Shown: positions 55,804 through 63,701, counted from the stretch's first letter. The stretch: DNA of 64,000 nucleotides from JAUWKC01 sp035527845 (GCA_035527845.1 DATKZT010000072.1:4953-68952), one strand, 5' to 3'. The notes: a model not told the origin generated them from the letters alone. Numbers and translations are program-made.

Positions 55804-57900
55804 TCACTGAGCAACCGGACCAATCGATACTTTGATCGATCTGGCCGATTCTTTCATTATCCAAACAATCAGGTCAGTGCCGTCAAGGGTACGGCTTCGG
55901 CCGAAGCGGAAATTCCTGCCGGGCTTAACAATTTGACCATCGATTTTCAGCACAGCATCGGATTGGCCCCAATTTCTGATAACAAATGCGGGATTTACAA
56001 CCGGAGAGTTCTCGTCGGCGGCCAACTCAAACTCAAGGCCCGTTTGGTCCTTTGCTTGCCTGGTGAGAAGATACGCCCGCTGGTCCCGGCTGTATTCTTC
56101 GCTGCTAAAGCCACTGGCGATAATCTTCAGTTGCGGCGGCTGCAGCCAGGACCGCGCCAAAGGCGCGAGCTTCTCAATCGGCTTATCCGTCAGGCCCATA
56201 ATGAACCGACCCTCAACGGAACCATCCGGTCTCTGTTTCATCGGCGGCTCAGGGGATGTTACCGCCGAACTCGTGACGCGGTCCGCGACGACGGGATAAA
56301 AACCATCGGAAGGATCCAGAGAAGTGGGCCAGTGATTCCAGGTCGGGAATTTCGAGTATTCTTTCCGCAGCTCTTTTGTGCCGCCTCCGTAAGGGATAAT
56401 GCTCGTGCCCGGCTCGTAGATATAATAAGGCTTGCTGACCGACTTGAAATTCACCACGCTTATGTTTGCGTTGGGCAGCGCATTGGTGAACGGCGCGCCG
56501 GTCCTGCCGCTGCTCGGCCACGGGTCCCAACTGTGGCTGCGGATTTCGCCAGCCATATTGGCCGTTGTGATTGCCTCGACATGAAGATTGTCCTCGGCCT
56601 TTTCGCCCGGATTATTCAGCGCCGCCGGCTCGGTTATGCTGCACCCATTCACACCGTGGACCTGAAAGTACCGCACCGCCACCCCATCAGGGTAAATGTA
56701 GTAGTACTCATCAGCCCACGCGCCCCAACCGGTGAGTCTATCCTGCCGGGCAATCTTGTATAGCACGTCACACAGAGCATAACGCCAATGCACAACCACA
56801 CGGGCGTCATGATTTTCGATCATGCGGACATGAGCATATCGGCACTGCTTGTCCGACATATGCTCGCAGCAGCCGATGGTCCCGCCGCCGCTCCGTTCGG
56901 CGCTCTGGTCGCCGACCCATTTGCCGTTTTCCGTCACCAGGTTCATGTTGTAGTTCGTGCCGCGCCAGAAAACCATTTTGTAGGAGCCCTGGTCAAAATT
57001 CACGACGATATCAGGATAGTCATGGACGCGCCAAAGTGCATCCCACTCGGGGTAGAACTTCAATTTGCAGTAAACCGCTCCGAACCTGCTGGGCCCCGCA
57101 GGAAGCGCGGGCAGCCTCCGCCATTTCAGGGGCGGACCACCTTTCGGTTTTGCCGCCTGGCAAGCCCCCTCAATTTCTTCGGCCGAAAGGGGCCGGTCGT
57201 AAATCTTCAACTCGTCTATTATGCCGTCAAAGCAAGGGATAATCGGAAAATTGACACGGGGGCGGACCAATAAATCGGGATTCATCTTCATCGGCGTAAG
57301 GTTTCTGCCTATCTGAAGGTCCGTATCCGCAGCGAATGTGAGGTTGCCTTTGACCGGCAGCGTGCCGGCAGGCTCGCCATCGATGTAAACGGTAATTCCG
57401 GCGTCCTTATCAAACGTCCCTGCAATATGCGACCATTTCTCCATAAAAGGTACGGCTGTGTTGGAAGTACATTCATACCATTTGCCGTCAACGGCCAGAT
57501 GCAGACCAATGCGGCCCAACGCGTCGATGCCGAATAAGTAGCCCGCCTTGCGGTCCTTTTCCTGGTTCACTATCGCGCACCAGGTCCGCGGATACGCCTG
57601 CGGTGCAATCCAGGCCTCGATAGTAAAACCATCCGCCAGACGCGGCACATCAGCGGCCCTGCGGACTATGCGCGTCGTGAAACCATCACACTTTATTGCG
57701 CTGCCCCGGACGCCCTCGACATAACTGAAATTGCCCCCAATCGAGGCCTCGTTCCGGCTTGCGGTGTCCAGAGCCGTCTTGGCGTCCCCCTGATTGAATT
57801 CCCACCATGCGGCCGGATTATTTTCGGCCGCAGAGCCGCAGATACTGCAAATCGACCAGGCCAATATGAAACCAGTCCCGCGGATGAATTCTCGTGTCAT
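55804..57900 (-). CDS. Secreted LamG protein with one unrecognised C-terminal module (first gene of operon)
   Basis: 698 residues from ATG 57900; an open extension to 57990 lacks a ribosome site and would bury the signal peptide (REFIRGTGFILAWSICSICG). LamG about 30-250 (AAWWEFNQGDAKTALD, IDELKIYDRPLSAEEI), then one copy of the module (FWRGTNYN, DKQCRYAHVR, DARVVVHWRY, DEYYYIYPDG, WNHWPTS). Closely related to the next gene, so a tandem duplicate. Transcribed from the promoter at 57950-57977. The three proteins probably act together on one polymer. Confidence 0.82.
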   Translation of the reverse strand: MTREFIRGTGFILAWSICSICGSAAENNPAAWWEFNQGDAKTALDTASRNEASIGGNFSYVEGVRGSAIKCDGFTTRIVRRAADVPRLADGFTIEAWIAPQAYPRTWCAIVNQEKDRKAGYLFGIDALGRIGLHLAVDGKWYECTSNTAVPFMEKWSHIAGTFDKDAGITVYIDGEPAGTLPVKGNLTFAADTDLQIGRNLTPMKMNPDLLVRPRVNFPIIPCFDGIIDELKIYDRPLSAEEIEGACQAAKPKGGPPLKWRRLPALPAGPSRFGAVYCKLKFYPEWDALWRVHDYPDIVVNFDQGSYKMVFWRGTNYNMNLVTENGKWVGDQSAERSGGGTIGCCEHMSDKQCRYAHVRMIENHDARVVVHWRYALCDVLYKIARQDRLTGWGAWADEYYYIYPDGVAVRYFQVHGVNGCSITEPAALNNPGEKAEDNLHVEAITTANMAGEIRSHSWDPWPSSGRTGAPFTNALPNANISVVNFKSVSKPYYIYEPGTSIIPYGGGTKELRKEYSKFPTWNHWPTSLDPSDGFYPVVADRVTSSAVTSPEPPMKQRPDGSVEGRFIMGLTDKPIEKLAPLARSWLQPPQLKIIASGFSSEEYSRDQRAYLLTRQAKDQTGLEFELAADENSPVVNPAFVIRNWGQSDAVLKIDGQIVKPGRNFRFGRSRTLDGTDLIVWIMKESARSIKVSIGPVAQ

Positions 57901-57949
57901 CAAACATGCCCTGAAGAAGTTACTTAAACCATTGCAATCACGAGTGATA

Positions 57950-57977
57950 AACATACCAAAGATTCGCTTCGAGTCAA
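57950..57977 (-). promoter_or_regulatory. Sigma70-type promoter for the LamG operon
   Basis: Read on the - strand: TTGACT (57972-57977), a 16-nt spacer and TATGTT (57950-57955), about 45 nt ahead of ATG 57900. Confidence 0.5.
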
Positions 57978-58048
57978 AGGCAAATTCCATCGGGGCCTGC
58001 GACTGCGGAGCAGGGTCGAACCGTAAGAAAAAAATTCACAAAAAAGCG

Positions 58049-58077
58049 TTGACAAATAGGATTGGCTACTATATTGT
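58049..58077 (+). promoter_or_regulatory. Promoter in the intergenic region before perR
   Basis: Perfect -35 TTGACA (58049-58054), 17-nt spacer, -10 TATTGT (58072-58077). No good gene starts directly behind it; it would drive the candidate RNA ending at 58343. Confidence 0.45.
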
Positions 58078-58343
58078 AACGTGTATGATGATGAAAGAGT
58101 TACTTGCCGTAGTCATTGAAAGTCCACGATTCGATTTCCCGGCTGCATACCGAGTGCCGAAGATGTTCTGCGTACCTGCCGGGGTGGTGGCGCCGGGTCG
58201 GCAGGCAATCAGGATAAAGGGAGGTTTTGCCCCCCCGATTTCGTACCCATCAAAATCGTCGCTGCGGGCCGCAAGGCTTTAGCAACATGGTTCTGTTTTC
58301 CGTATAGTGGGGCTGTCCGGAGGAGGGTGGCCCCATTTTTTTT
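58078..58343 (+). ncRNA. Candidate structured small RNA between promoter and terminator
   Basis: About 260 nt bounded by the promoter at 58049 and a rho-independent terminator at 58308-58343. Internal stems include GTAAC/GTTAC (58076-58080 with 58099-58103) and CCTGCCG/CGGCAGG (58175-58181 with 58199-58205). A 65-codon frame 58085-58282 exists but has no Shine-Dalgarno sequence and no recognisable homology. It could be a small RNA, a leader or a small protein gene; no known family was recognised. Confidence 0.3.
58308..58343 (+). terminator. Rho-independent terminator
   Basis: Stem TGGGGC (58308-58313) with GCCCCA (58330-58335), loop of 16 nt, followed by eight T (58336-58343). Confidence 0.65.
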
Positions 58344-58440
58344 ACACAGAAAACTGCAAAGGGGAATGCCGCGCGAGCCCCCCTGACGGTCAAGGCTGCC
58401 GCTCAACCAACATATTCGCCAAAAAATACACGGAATTTTG

Positions 58441-58469
58441 TTTTCAGGTTCGGTCCGACCCTGTATAAT
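58441..58469 (+). promoter_or_regulatory. Promoter of the perR oxygen-defence operon
   Basis: TTTTCA (58441-58446), 17-nt spacer, consensus TATAAT (58464-58469), 30 nt ahead of GTG 58500. An imperfect palindrome GGTTCGGTCCGACC (58447-58460) lies between the hexamers and could be an operator; it does not match the Bacillus PerR box. Confidence 0.55.
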
Positions 58470-58499
58470 CGTCTCCGTTGCGAACAGGAGATTCTTTTT

Positions 58500-58985
58500 G
58501 TGGCGAGACGGTCTATTATGCCGAGACTCAGGGGCGCCAAGGCGAGAGAGACAGAGCAGAAGCTGGAGTGCTTCCGCGCAAAGTGCCGCCGGGAAGGCCT
58601 GAAGATTACTCCGCAGCGAATGGGGGTTTACAAAGCGCTGACGGAGACAAAGGACCATCCCTCGGCTGAGATGGTTTTCCGCAGGCTCAGGAGCAAGCTG
58701 CCGAACATATCGCTGGACACCGTCAACAGGACCCTGCTGACCTTAAGTAAGATAGGGGCAGCCTTCGTGGTGGAAGGCTCAGGGGAACCCAAGAGATTTG
58801 ACGCAAATCTTCAGAAACACCAGCATTTTAAGTGTGTAAAATGTAAGCGGATTGTTGACTTTCATCACGAACCCTTTGATAATATTTCCGTACCGAAAGG
58901 TATTGGAAGAAAATTCAAGGTGCTCAGAAGCACGGTGTATTTCGAAGGCATCTGCGACCGATGCCAAAAGGGGGCAAAAAGTTAA
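58500..58985 (+). CDS. perR: Fur-family regulator, PerR-like
   Basis: 161 residues. Winged-helix domain with LKITPQRMGVYKAL and ISLDTVNRTLLTL (recognition helix), then the dimerisation and metal domain with HQHFKCVKCKRIVDFHHE and CDRC, the two CxxC pairs of the structural zinc site. Its position in front of peroxide and oxygen defence genes supports a peroxide-sensing PerR role over iron-sensing Fur. Start is GTG 58500 with AGGAG at normal distance; an ATG six codons later is possible. The leading MARRSIMPRLRGAKARETEQ is longer than usual. It probably represses its own operon until metal-catalysed oxidation releases DNA. Confidence 0.88.
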   Translation: MARRSIMPRLRGAKARETEQKLECFRAKCRREGLKITPQRMGVYKALTETKDHPSAEMVFRRLRSKLPNISLDTVNRTLLTLSKIGAAFVVEGSGEPKRFDANLQKHQHFKCVKCKRIVDFHHEPFDNISVPKGIGRKFKVLRSTVYFEGICDRCQKGAKS

Positions 58986-59024
58986 CAAACCGATGCAACA
59001 TTGGAATGCTGAAAGGGGGCAAAG

Positions 59025-59597
59025 ATGGATCTCCGGGGTAGTCAAACCGAAAAGAATCTGCTGGCGGCATTTGCCGGCGAGTCACAGGCCCGCAACCGTT
59101 ATACTTACTTTGCGAGCCAGGCGCGGAAAGAGGGCTATGAGCAGATAGCGGCGATTTTTGAAGAAACCGCCAACCAGGAAAAAGAGCACGCCAAACGCGA
59201 GTTCAAATTCCTCGAAGGGGGCGAAGTGGAAATAATCGCTGCATTTCCTGCGGGCGTTATCGGCAGCACGCTGGAGAATCTAAAGGCCGCCGCGGCCGGT
59301 GAGCACTATGAGACAAGCCAGATGTATCCGAATTTCGCCCTCAAGGCCGAAGAGGAAGGCTTCAAGGAAATTGCGGCGTTTTTCAGGCACGTGGCGGTGG
59401 CGGAGAACCGCCATAAAGAAAGGTATCTGGCCCTGGCAAAAAACATCAGCGAGGGCGTGGTTTTCAAGCGTCCGAAACCGGTGCGCTGGGTCTGCAGAAA
59501 TTGCGGTTACGTGCACGAAGGACAGGAAGCACTGAAAGTCTGCCCTGTGTGCGCTCATCCGCAGAGTTTCAACGAGATCGAGGCCGCAAATTACTGA
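59025..59597 (+). CDS. rbr: Rubrerythrin
   Basis: 190 residues. N-terminal four-helix diiron domain (FAGESQARNRYTYFASQA, EETANQEKEHAKREF, HVAVAENRHKERY) and C-terminal rubredoxin-like iron site (VCRNCGY, CPVCAHPQ). It reduces hydrogen peroxide to water with electrons from rubredoxin, protecting anaerobes. Starts at ATG 59025 after AAAGGGGG, 39 nt behind perR. Its electron donor is likely the rubredoxin at 63537. Confidence 0.95.
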   Translation: MDLRGSQTEKNLLAAFAGESQARNRYTYFASQARKEGYEQIAAIFEETANQEKEHAKREFKFLEGGEVEIIAAFPAGVIGSTLENLKAAAAGEHYETSQMYPNFALKAEEEGFKEIAAFFRHVAVAENRHKERYLALAKNISEGVVFKRPKPVRWVCRNCGYVHEGQEALKVCPVCAHPQSFNEIEAANY

Positions 59598-59631
59598 GCA
59601 CGGGGGTGTTCGCCGCCGCAGGCGATTGTCA

Positions 59632-60240
59632 ATGAAGACTGTTGTTAAACCAGGCATCACACATGCAGCCGTGTTGGCTGCAAGCGCCGTTTTTCTTATG
59701 CTTTCGGGCTGCAAGGAGAAAGTTATGAAAGAGCGAAAAGGCATCATAACCATGAAGGGCAACCCGCTCACTTTGTTAGGCGACGAGGTCAAGGTGGGGG
59801 ACGCGGCCCCTGATTTCGAGGTGGCTGCAAATGATATGTCGGTGGTCAAGGGGGCTTCGTTCCGAGGCAAGGTCTGCATAATTTGCTCGGTACCGTCCCT
59901 CGATACCCCCGTCTGCGACACTGAGACGCGAAGATTCAACGAGGAAGCCGGACAATTGGGCAACCAGGTGACTGTCCTTACAATCAGTATGGACCTGCCC
60001 TTCGCCCAGAAACGCTGGTGCGGCGCGGCGGGTATCAAGAATGTTCAGACGCTTTCCGACCACCGGGAGGCCTCATTCGGCGCCGCTTTCGGCGTGCTCA
60101 TCAAAGAGCTGCGGCTGCTCGCACGGGCCGTTTTTGTCGTGGACAAGGCGGGCGTTATAAGGTACATACAACTCGTGGGTGAGCTTTCGAAAGAGCCGGA
60201 CTACGACGCGGCCCTAAAAGCGGCGAAGGACTTGCTCTAA
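59632..60240 (+). CDS. tpx: Thiol peroxidase (Tpx) with possible lipoprotein N-terminus
   Basis: 202 residues from ATG 59632. The Tpx core begins KGIITMKGNPLTLLG; the peroxidatic Cys lies in SLDTPVCDTETRRF and the resolving Cys in KRWCGAAGI. It reduces hydroperoxides using thioredoxin-like donors. The first ~28 residues are a convincing lipoprotein signal (AAVLAASAVFLMLSGC), rare for Tpx. An internal ATG at 59725 has AAGGAG 7 nt upstream and yields the standard 171-residue cytoplasmic Tpx. The upstream ATG lacks a clear Shine-Dalgarno sequence. Both forms may be made. Confidence 0.88.
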   Translation: MKTVVKPGITHAAVLAASAVFLMLSGCKEKVMKERKGIITMKGNPLTLLGDEVKVGDAAPDFEVAANDMSVVKGASFRGKVCIICSVPSLDTPVCDTETRRFNEEAGQLGNQVTVLTISMDLPFAQKRWCGAAGIKNVQTLSDHREASFGAAFGVLIKELRLLARAVFVVDKAGVIRYIQLVGELSKEPDYDAALKAAKDLL

Positions 60241-60337
60241 CGCAGGCCTTCGGCTAAAATATGGCCTGTGACTGTAAATTGCGAGGGAATGGATTCCTCC
60301 ACACAGGCGATTCTCCTGTGGACAAAGGGGTGGTAAC

Positions 60338-61516
60338 ATGATGCAGCTCAAACCAAATGTCTACGCCGTCAGGGCAATTGACTGGGACAGAAGATTGTTT
60401 GACGAACTAATCCCTTTGCCCGATGGCACAAGCTATAACGCCTACCTTATAAAGGGCAGCGAAAAAACGGCACTGCTCGATACCGTGGATCCGACCAGGA
60501 CAGAGGTGCTGATTGATAATCTTGTCAGACTCGGCGCGGGGAAGATTGATTACCTGATTAGCCACCACGCCGAACAGGACCATTCCGGCGCCATCCCCGA
60601 TGTGCTGATGCTCTACCCGAACGCCAGGGTCGTCACCAACCCCAAGTGCAAAGACATGCTCATAGATTTGCTCAACGTCGATGCGGACAGGTTCATCACA
60701 GTTGACGACGGCCAGACGCTTTCGCTCGGCGACAAGACTCTCCAGTTCATCTATATCCCCTGGGTTCACTGGCCCGAGACCATGGGCACATACCTGCAGG
60801 AAGACAGAATATTGTTCCCCTGCGATTTCTTCGGCTCGCACATGGCTACAAGCAGTCTGTTTGTCGATGACGAGGCGCTCGTTTATGAGGCCGCAAAGAG
60901 GTACTACGCGGAGATTATGATGCCTTTCCGCGGCCCCATCAGGAAGAACCTCGAAAAAATAGAGGACCTGCAAATTGAGATGATTGCCTCCAGTCACGGC
61001 CCCATCTACGACAAGCCTGAGTTTATCATCAACGCCTACAAAGATTGGGTCAGCGACAACGTAAAGAACGAAGTGGTCCTGCCATACATTTCAATGCACG
61101 GCAGCACAAAGAAGATGGTCGAGCACTTCGTAAATGCCCTGATTGAAAGAGGTATTACAGTAAGGCAGTTCAACCTTACCGTTACCGACATCGGCAAACT
61201 GGCAATATCGCTCGTCGATGCCGCCACAATCGTGCTCGGCTCCGGCACCGTTTTGACCGGCGCGCATCCTCAGGTTGCCTACGCCGCGATGCTGGCCAAT
61301 GCCCTCAGGCCGAAAACAAGATTCGCTTCCATTATCGGCTCATACGGATGGGGCGGCAAAATGGTCGAGCAAATCACCGGCCTTATTCCGAATCTCAAGG
61401 TCGAAATCCTTGAGCCGGTGATAGCAAAAGGTCATCCTAAAGACGATGATTTTGCAGCCCTCGACAAACTGGCTGACAAAATCCTCGCCAAACACAAGGA
61501 ACTCAATATCGCCTGA
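60338..61516 (+). CDS. fprA: FprA-type flavodiiron protein (rubredoxin:oxygen oxidoreductase)
   Basis: 392 residues. N-terminal beta-lactamase-like diiron domain with SHHAEQDHSGAIPDV (H-x-E-x-D-H ligands) and further ligands in WVHWPETM and SSHGPIYD. C-terminal flavodoxin domain binding FMN (ISMHGSTKKMVEHFV, SGTVLTGAHPQVAY, SYGWGGKM). It reduces O2 to water (or NO to N2O) with electrons from rubredoxin. ATG 60338; a second ATG follows directly. The 97-nt gap before it contains a CAGGCC/GGCCTG stem (60243-60268). Confidence 0.95.
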   Translation: MMQLKPNVYAVRAIDWDRRLFDELIPLPDGTSYNAYLIKGSEKTALLDTVDPTRTEVLIDNLVRLGAGKIDYLISHHAEQDHSGAIPDVLMLYPNARVVTNPKCKDMLIDLLNVDADRFITVDDGQTLSLGDKTLQFIYIPWVHWPETMGTYLQEDRILFPCDFFGSHMATSSLFVDDEALVYEAAKRYYAEIMMPFRGPIRKNLEKIEDLQIEMIASSHGPIYDKPEFIINAYKDWVSDNVKNEVVLPYISMHGSTKKMVEHFVNALIERGITVRQFNLTVTDIGKLAISLVDAATIVLGSGTVLTGAHPQVAYAAMLANALRPKTRFASIIGSYGWGGKMVEQITGLIPNLKVEILEPVIAKGHPKDDDFAALDKLADKILAKHKELNIA

Positions 61517-61555
61517 ACAAATTGAAGAATGACAAGACTACGAAAGGGGGAAGAA

Positions 61556-61933
61556 ATGGCACAGAAACTCGAAGTGTACAAATGTATGGTGTGCGGTAAT
61601 ATCGTGGAAGTGCTGCACGGCGGCGCCGGCGAGCTGGTCTGCTGCGGCGAGCCCATGAAGAAGATGACCGAGAACACCGTTGATGCCGCCAGGGAAAAAC
61701 ACGTCCCGGTAATTGAGAAAATCGACGGCGGCTTCAAGGTCAAGATAGGCAGCGTCGCACATCCGATGGAAGAGAAACACTACATAGAGTGGATCGAGCT
61801 GCTCGCCGACGGCAAGGCCTATCGGCAGTTCCTCAAGCCCGGCATGCAGCCAGAGGCAGTATTCAACATACAGGCCAAATCGGTCACTGCCAGAGAATAC
61901 TGTAACCTTCACGGCCTGTGGAAAGGAGAATAG
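61556..61933 (+). CDS. dfx: Desulfoferrodoxin (superoxide reductase)
   Basis: 125 residues from ATG 61556, which follows GGGGGAAG; the frame is open to 61529. Center I cysteines in YKCMVCGN and LVCCGEPM; center II ligands in EKHVPVIE, HPMEEKHYIEW and YCNLHGLW. It reduces superoxide to hydrogen peroxide without releasing oxygen, with electrons from rubredoxin. The peroxide produced is then removed by rubrerythrin and Tpx from the same operon. Gap to ferritin is only 3 nt. Confidence 0.96.
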   Translation: MAQKLEVYKCMVCGNIVEVLHGGAGELVCCGEPMKKMTENTVDAAREKHVPVIEKIDGGFKVKIGSVAHPMEEKHYIEWIELLADGKAYRQFLKPGMQPEAVFNIQAKSVTAREYCNLHGLWKGE

Positions 61934-61936
61934 AAA

Positions 61937-62452
61937 ATGATTGGCAAGAAGATGCAGAACGCCCTCAATGAGCAGGTCAACGCCGAGCTCTACTCGGCTT
62001 ATTTGTACCTCGCAATGGAGGCCTATTTCGAATCCGCGAACCTGCCCGGATTCGCCAACTGGATGCGCGTGCAGACACAGGAAGAAGTCTCCCACGCGAT
62101 GAAGATTTACGATTACGTCAACGGGCGCGGCGGCCGGGTCATGCTCAAGCAAATAGCCGGCCCCCCCACCAAATGGGATTCGCCCCTGGCCGCCTTCGAA
62201 GCCGCGTCAAAGCACGAGCAGAAAGTCACCGGCCTGATTAACGACCTGGTGAACCTGGCCATCGAGGAAAAAGACCACGCCGCAAATATGTTTCTGCAGT
62301 GGTTCGTGAATGAGCAGGTCGAGGAAGAAAAGAACGCCGACGAAATCGTACAGAAACTCAAGCTGATGGCGGATGCCCCGGGGGCCATGTACATGCTCGA
62401 CAACGAAATGGCACAGCGGGTGTTTACCCCGCCTGCAACTCAAGGAGAATGA
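61937..62452 (+). CDS. ftnA: Non-haem ferritin
   Basis: 171 residues. Ferroxidase ligands in NEQVNAELYSAYLYLAMEAY and VQTQEEVSHAMKIYDYV, with downstream Glu/Gln in HEQKV and EKDHAANMFLQWFVNEQVEEE. Forms a 24-subunit cage that stores iron and consumes peroxide or oxygen. ATG 61937 sits 3 nt after dfx and 1 nt before the next gene, clear translational coupling. Confidence 0.95.
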   Translation: MIGKKMQNALNEQVNAELYSAYLYLAMEAYFESANLPGFANWMRVQTQEEVSHAMKIYDYVNGRGGRVMLKQIAGPPTKWDSPLAAFEAASKHEQKVTGLINDLVNLAIEEKDHAANMFLQWFVNEQVEEEKNADEIVQKLKLMADAPGAMYMLDNEMAQRVFTPPATQGE

Positions 62453-62453
62453 T

Positions 62454-62945
62454 ATGGGTATCACCTTTACCGCAGATGAAATCTTCGAAATGGCAGAACA
62501 AATCGAAAGAAACGGCGCCGAGTACTATCGCGAAGCGGCCCGGAACGCCTCGGACAAGGACATAAAGCAGATGCTTCTCAGCATGGCCGCCATGGAAGAC
62601 GGGCACCTGCAAACCTTTGAGCAGATGAGAAAAGAGCTGAGCGGCCGCGAGAAAGAGCCGATATCCTTCGACCCCGACAATCAGGGCACAATGTACCTGC
62701 AGGCAATGGCCGATGCACGCGGTATGGAAGGAAGAATAAGCCCCGCGAAGAAACTCACCGGCAATGAGTCAACAAAGGAAGTCCTCGATATCGCCATCAA
62801 CTCCGAGAAGGATTCCGTCGTCTTCTACCTCAATCTGAAGGATTTGGTGCCGGTCAGGGCGGGCCGGCAGAAAGTCGAAGAGATTATCATGGAAGAGCTC
62901 AGCCATATAACGAGCCTGCTGAGAAAGCTCAAGACATTGAAGTAG
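62454..62945 (+). CDS. Ferritin-like diiron protein (rubrerythrin-domain only)
   Basis: 163 residues from ATG 62454 (CAAGGAGA upstream); a longer frame overlaps ferritin and is not used. Diiron-type helices EIFEMAEQIERNGAEYYREA and SMAAMEDGHLQTFEQM contain the ExxH-like ligands, and further Glu ligands lie in NSEKDSVVFYLNL and IIMEELSHITSL. There is no rubredoxin-like domain. Probably a peroxide- or oxygen-consuming erythrin-type protein. One nt gap after ftnA. Confidence 0.85.
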   Translation: MGITFTADEIFEMAEQIERNGAEYYREAARNASDKDIKQMLLSMAAMEDGHLQTFEQMRKELSGREKEPISFDPDNQGTMYLQAMADARGMEGRISPAKKLTGNESTKEVLDIAINSEKDSVVFYLNLKDLVPVRAGRQKVEEIIMEELSHITSLLRKLKTLK

Positions 62946-62946
62946 C

Positions 62947-62991
62947 CTGTGGCCGGGCAGTTCCACGGGCAAGCTAAACCCGGAGCCACAG
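62947..62991 (+). promoter_or_regulatory. Hairpin enclosing the Shine-Dalgarno site of the flavin-reductase gene
   Basis: CTGTGGC (62947-62953) pairs with GCCACAG (62985-62991), which ends directly at ATG 62992. The only Shine-Dalgarno candidate, GGAG (62982-62985), lies at the base of the 3' arm, with CCGGG/CCCGG able to extend the stem. Confidence 0.4.
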
Positions 62992-63540
62992 ATGCTGGAT
63001 CTGGAATCGCTGTTCAAGCTGAGTTACGGAATGTGCATAGTCGGCTCAAGGAAGGAGGACCGATTGAACGGCTGTATTGTCAACACCGTCTTTCAGATCA
63101 CACCCGAGCCCCCCATGGTGGCCGCCAGCATCAACAGGGCGTGTCTGACCCATGAATACATCAGCAACAGCAGAGTCCTCAGCGTCTCTATACTGAGCAC
63201 TGATGCGCCTATGCCTTTCATCGGCCGGTTCGGATTCAGGTCCGGCAGAGACGCCAACAAGTTTGAGCAGGTCAACTTCAAAACAGGCCGGACGGGCTCG
63301 CCTATAGTCCTGGACAACACCGCAGCCTTTTTGGAGGTCGAAGTCACCGACAGCATCGATATCCTGACCCACACGTTGTTTATCGGTAAAATCGTGGCCT
63401 CCGAAACGCTTGACGACGAAGCTGTGCCTATGACATACGACTACTACCGTGACATAAAGCACGGCAGGACGCCGAAAACCGCTGCCACGTATATCAGCGT
63501 TGAACCGAAACTGCAAAAACAGAAGGAGCCTAAAGAATGA
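62992..63540 (+). CDS. Flavin-reductase-like FMN protein, rubredoxin partner
   Basis: 182 residues. FMN-binding split-barrel domain: LFKLSYGMCIVGSRKEDRLN, CIVNTVFQITPEPPMVAASI and THEYISNSRVLSVSIL. The same domain is fused to rubredoxin in the high-molecular-weight rubredoxin of acetogens, where it passes electrons from NAD(P)H to rubredoxin. Here the two are separate genes overlapping by ATGA (63537-63540). It probably supplies the reduced rubredoxin needed by FprA, rubrerythrin and desulfoferrodoxin. Confidence 0.88.
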   Translation: MLDLESLFKLSYGMCIVGSRKEDRLNGCIVNTVFQITPEPPMVAASINRACLTHEYISNSRVLSVSILSTDAPMPFIGRFGFRSGRDANKFEQVNFKTGRTGSPIVLDNTAAFLEVEVTDSIDILTHTLFIGKIVASETLDDEAVPMTYDYYRDIKHGRTPKTAATYISVEPKLQKQKEPKE

Positions 63541-63701
63541 AGAAATACGAGTGTACTCTTTGCGGATATGTCTATGACCCCCAGTTGGGCGACCCCGACA
63601 ACGGCGTCGAAGCCGGAACCGCCTTCGAGGACCTGCCGGATGACTGGGTCTGCCCAGACTGCGGCGCCGGCAAAGAAGAGTTCGAGCCGGTCGAAGACTA
63701 A
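63537..63701 (+). CDS. rub: Rubredoxin
   Basis: 54 residues. Iron-binding cysteines in YECTLCGYVYDP and WVCPDCGAGK, with the conserved GTAFEDLPDDW. A one-electron carrier for the oxygen-defence enzymes encoded upstream. ATG 63537 overlaps the flavin-reductase stop (ATGA), giving coupled translation. AAGGAG (63521-63526) lies within the preceding gene. The TAA stop (63699-63701) contains the TA target where the 158-bp repeat is inserted; the empty site would also read TAA. Confidence 0.97.
   Translation: MKKYECTLCGYVYDPQLGDPDNGVEAGTAFEDLPDDWVCPDCGAGKEEFEPVED

Noticed and set aside
57794..58084. Upstream part of a + strand open frame overlapping the start of the LamG gene
   Set aside because: It runs antisense through a well-supported signal peptide and has no ribosome site. 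Only the part after 58085 is kept as a weak possibility.
58308..58343. Similarity of GTCCGGAGGAGGGTGGCC to the SRP RNA apical loop
   Set aside because: The invariant AGCAG on the 3' side is absent, and the structure is better explained as a rho-independent terminator.
58440..58500. Search for a Bacillus-type PerR box (TTATAAT-ATTATAA)
   Set aside because: No such palindrome is present; only an imperfect GGTTCGG/CCGACC inverted repeat was found.
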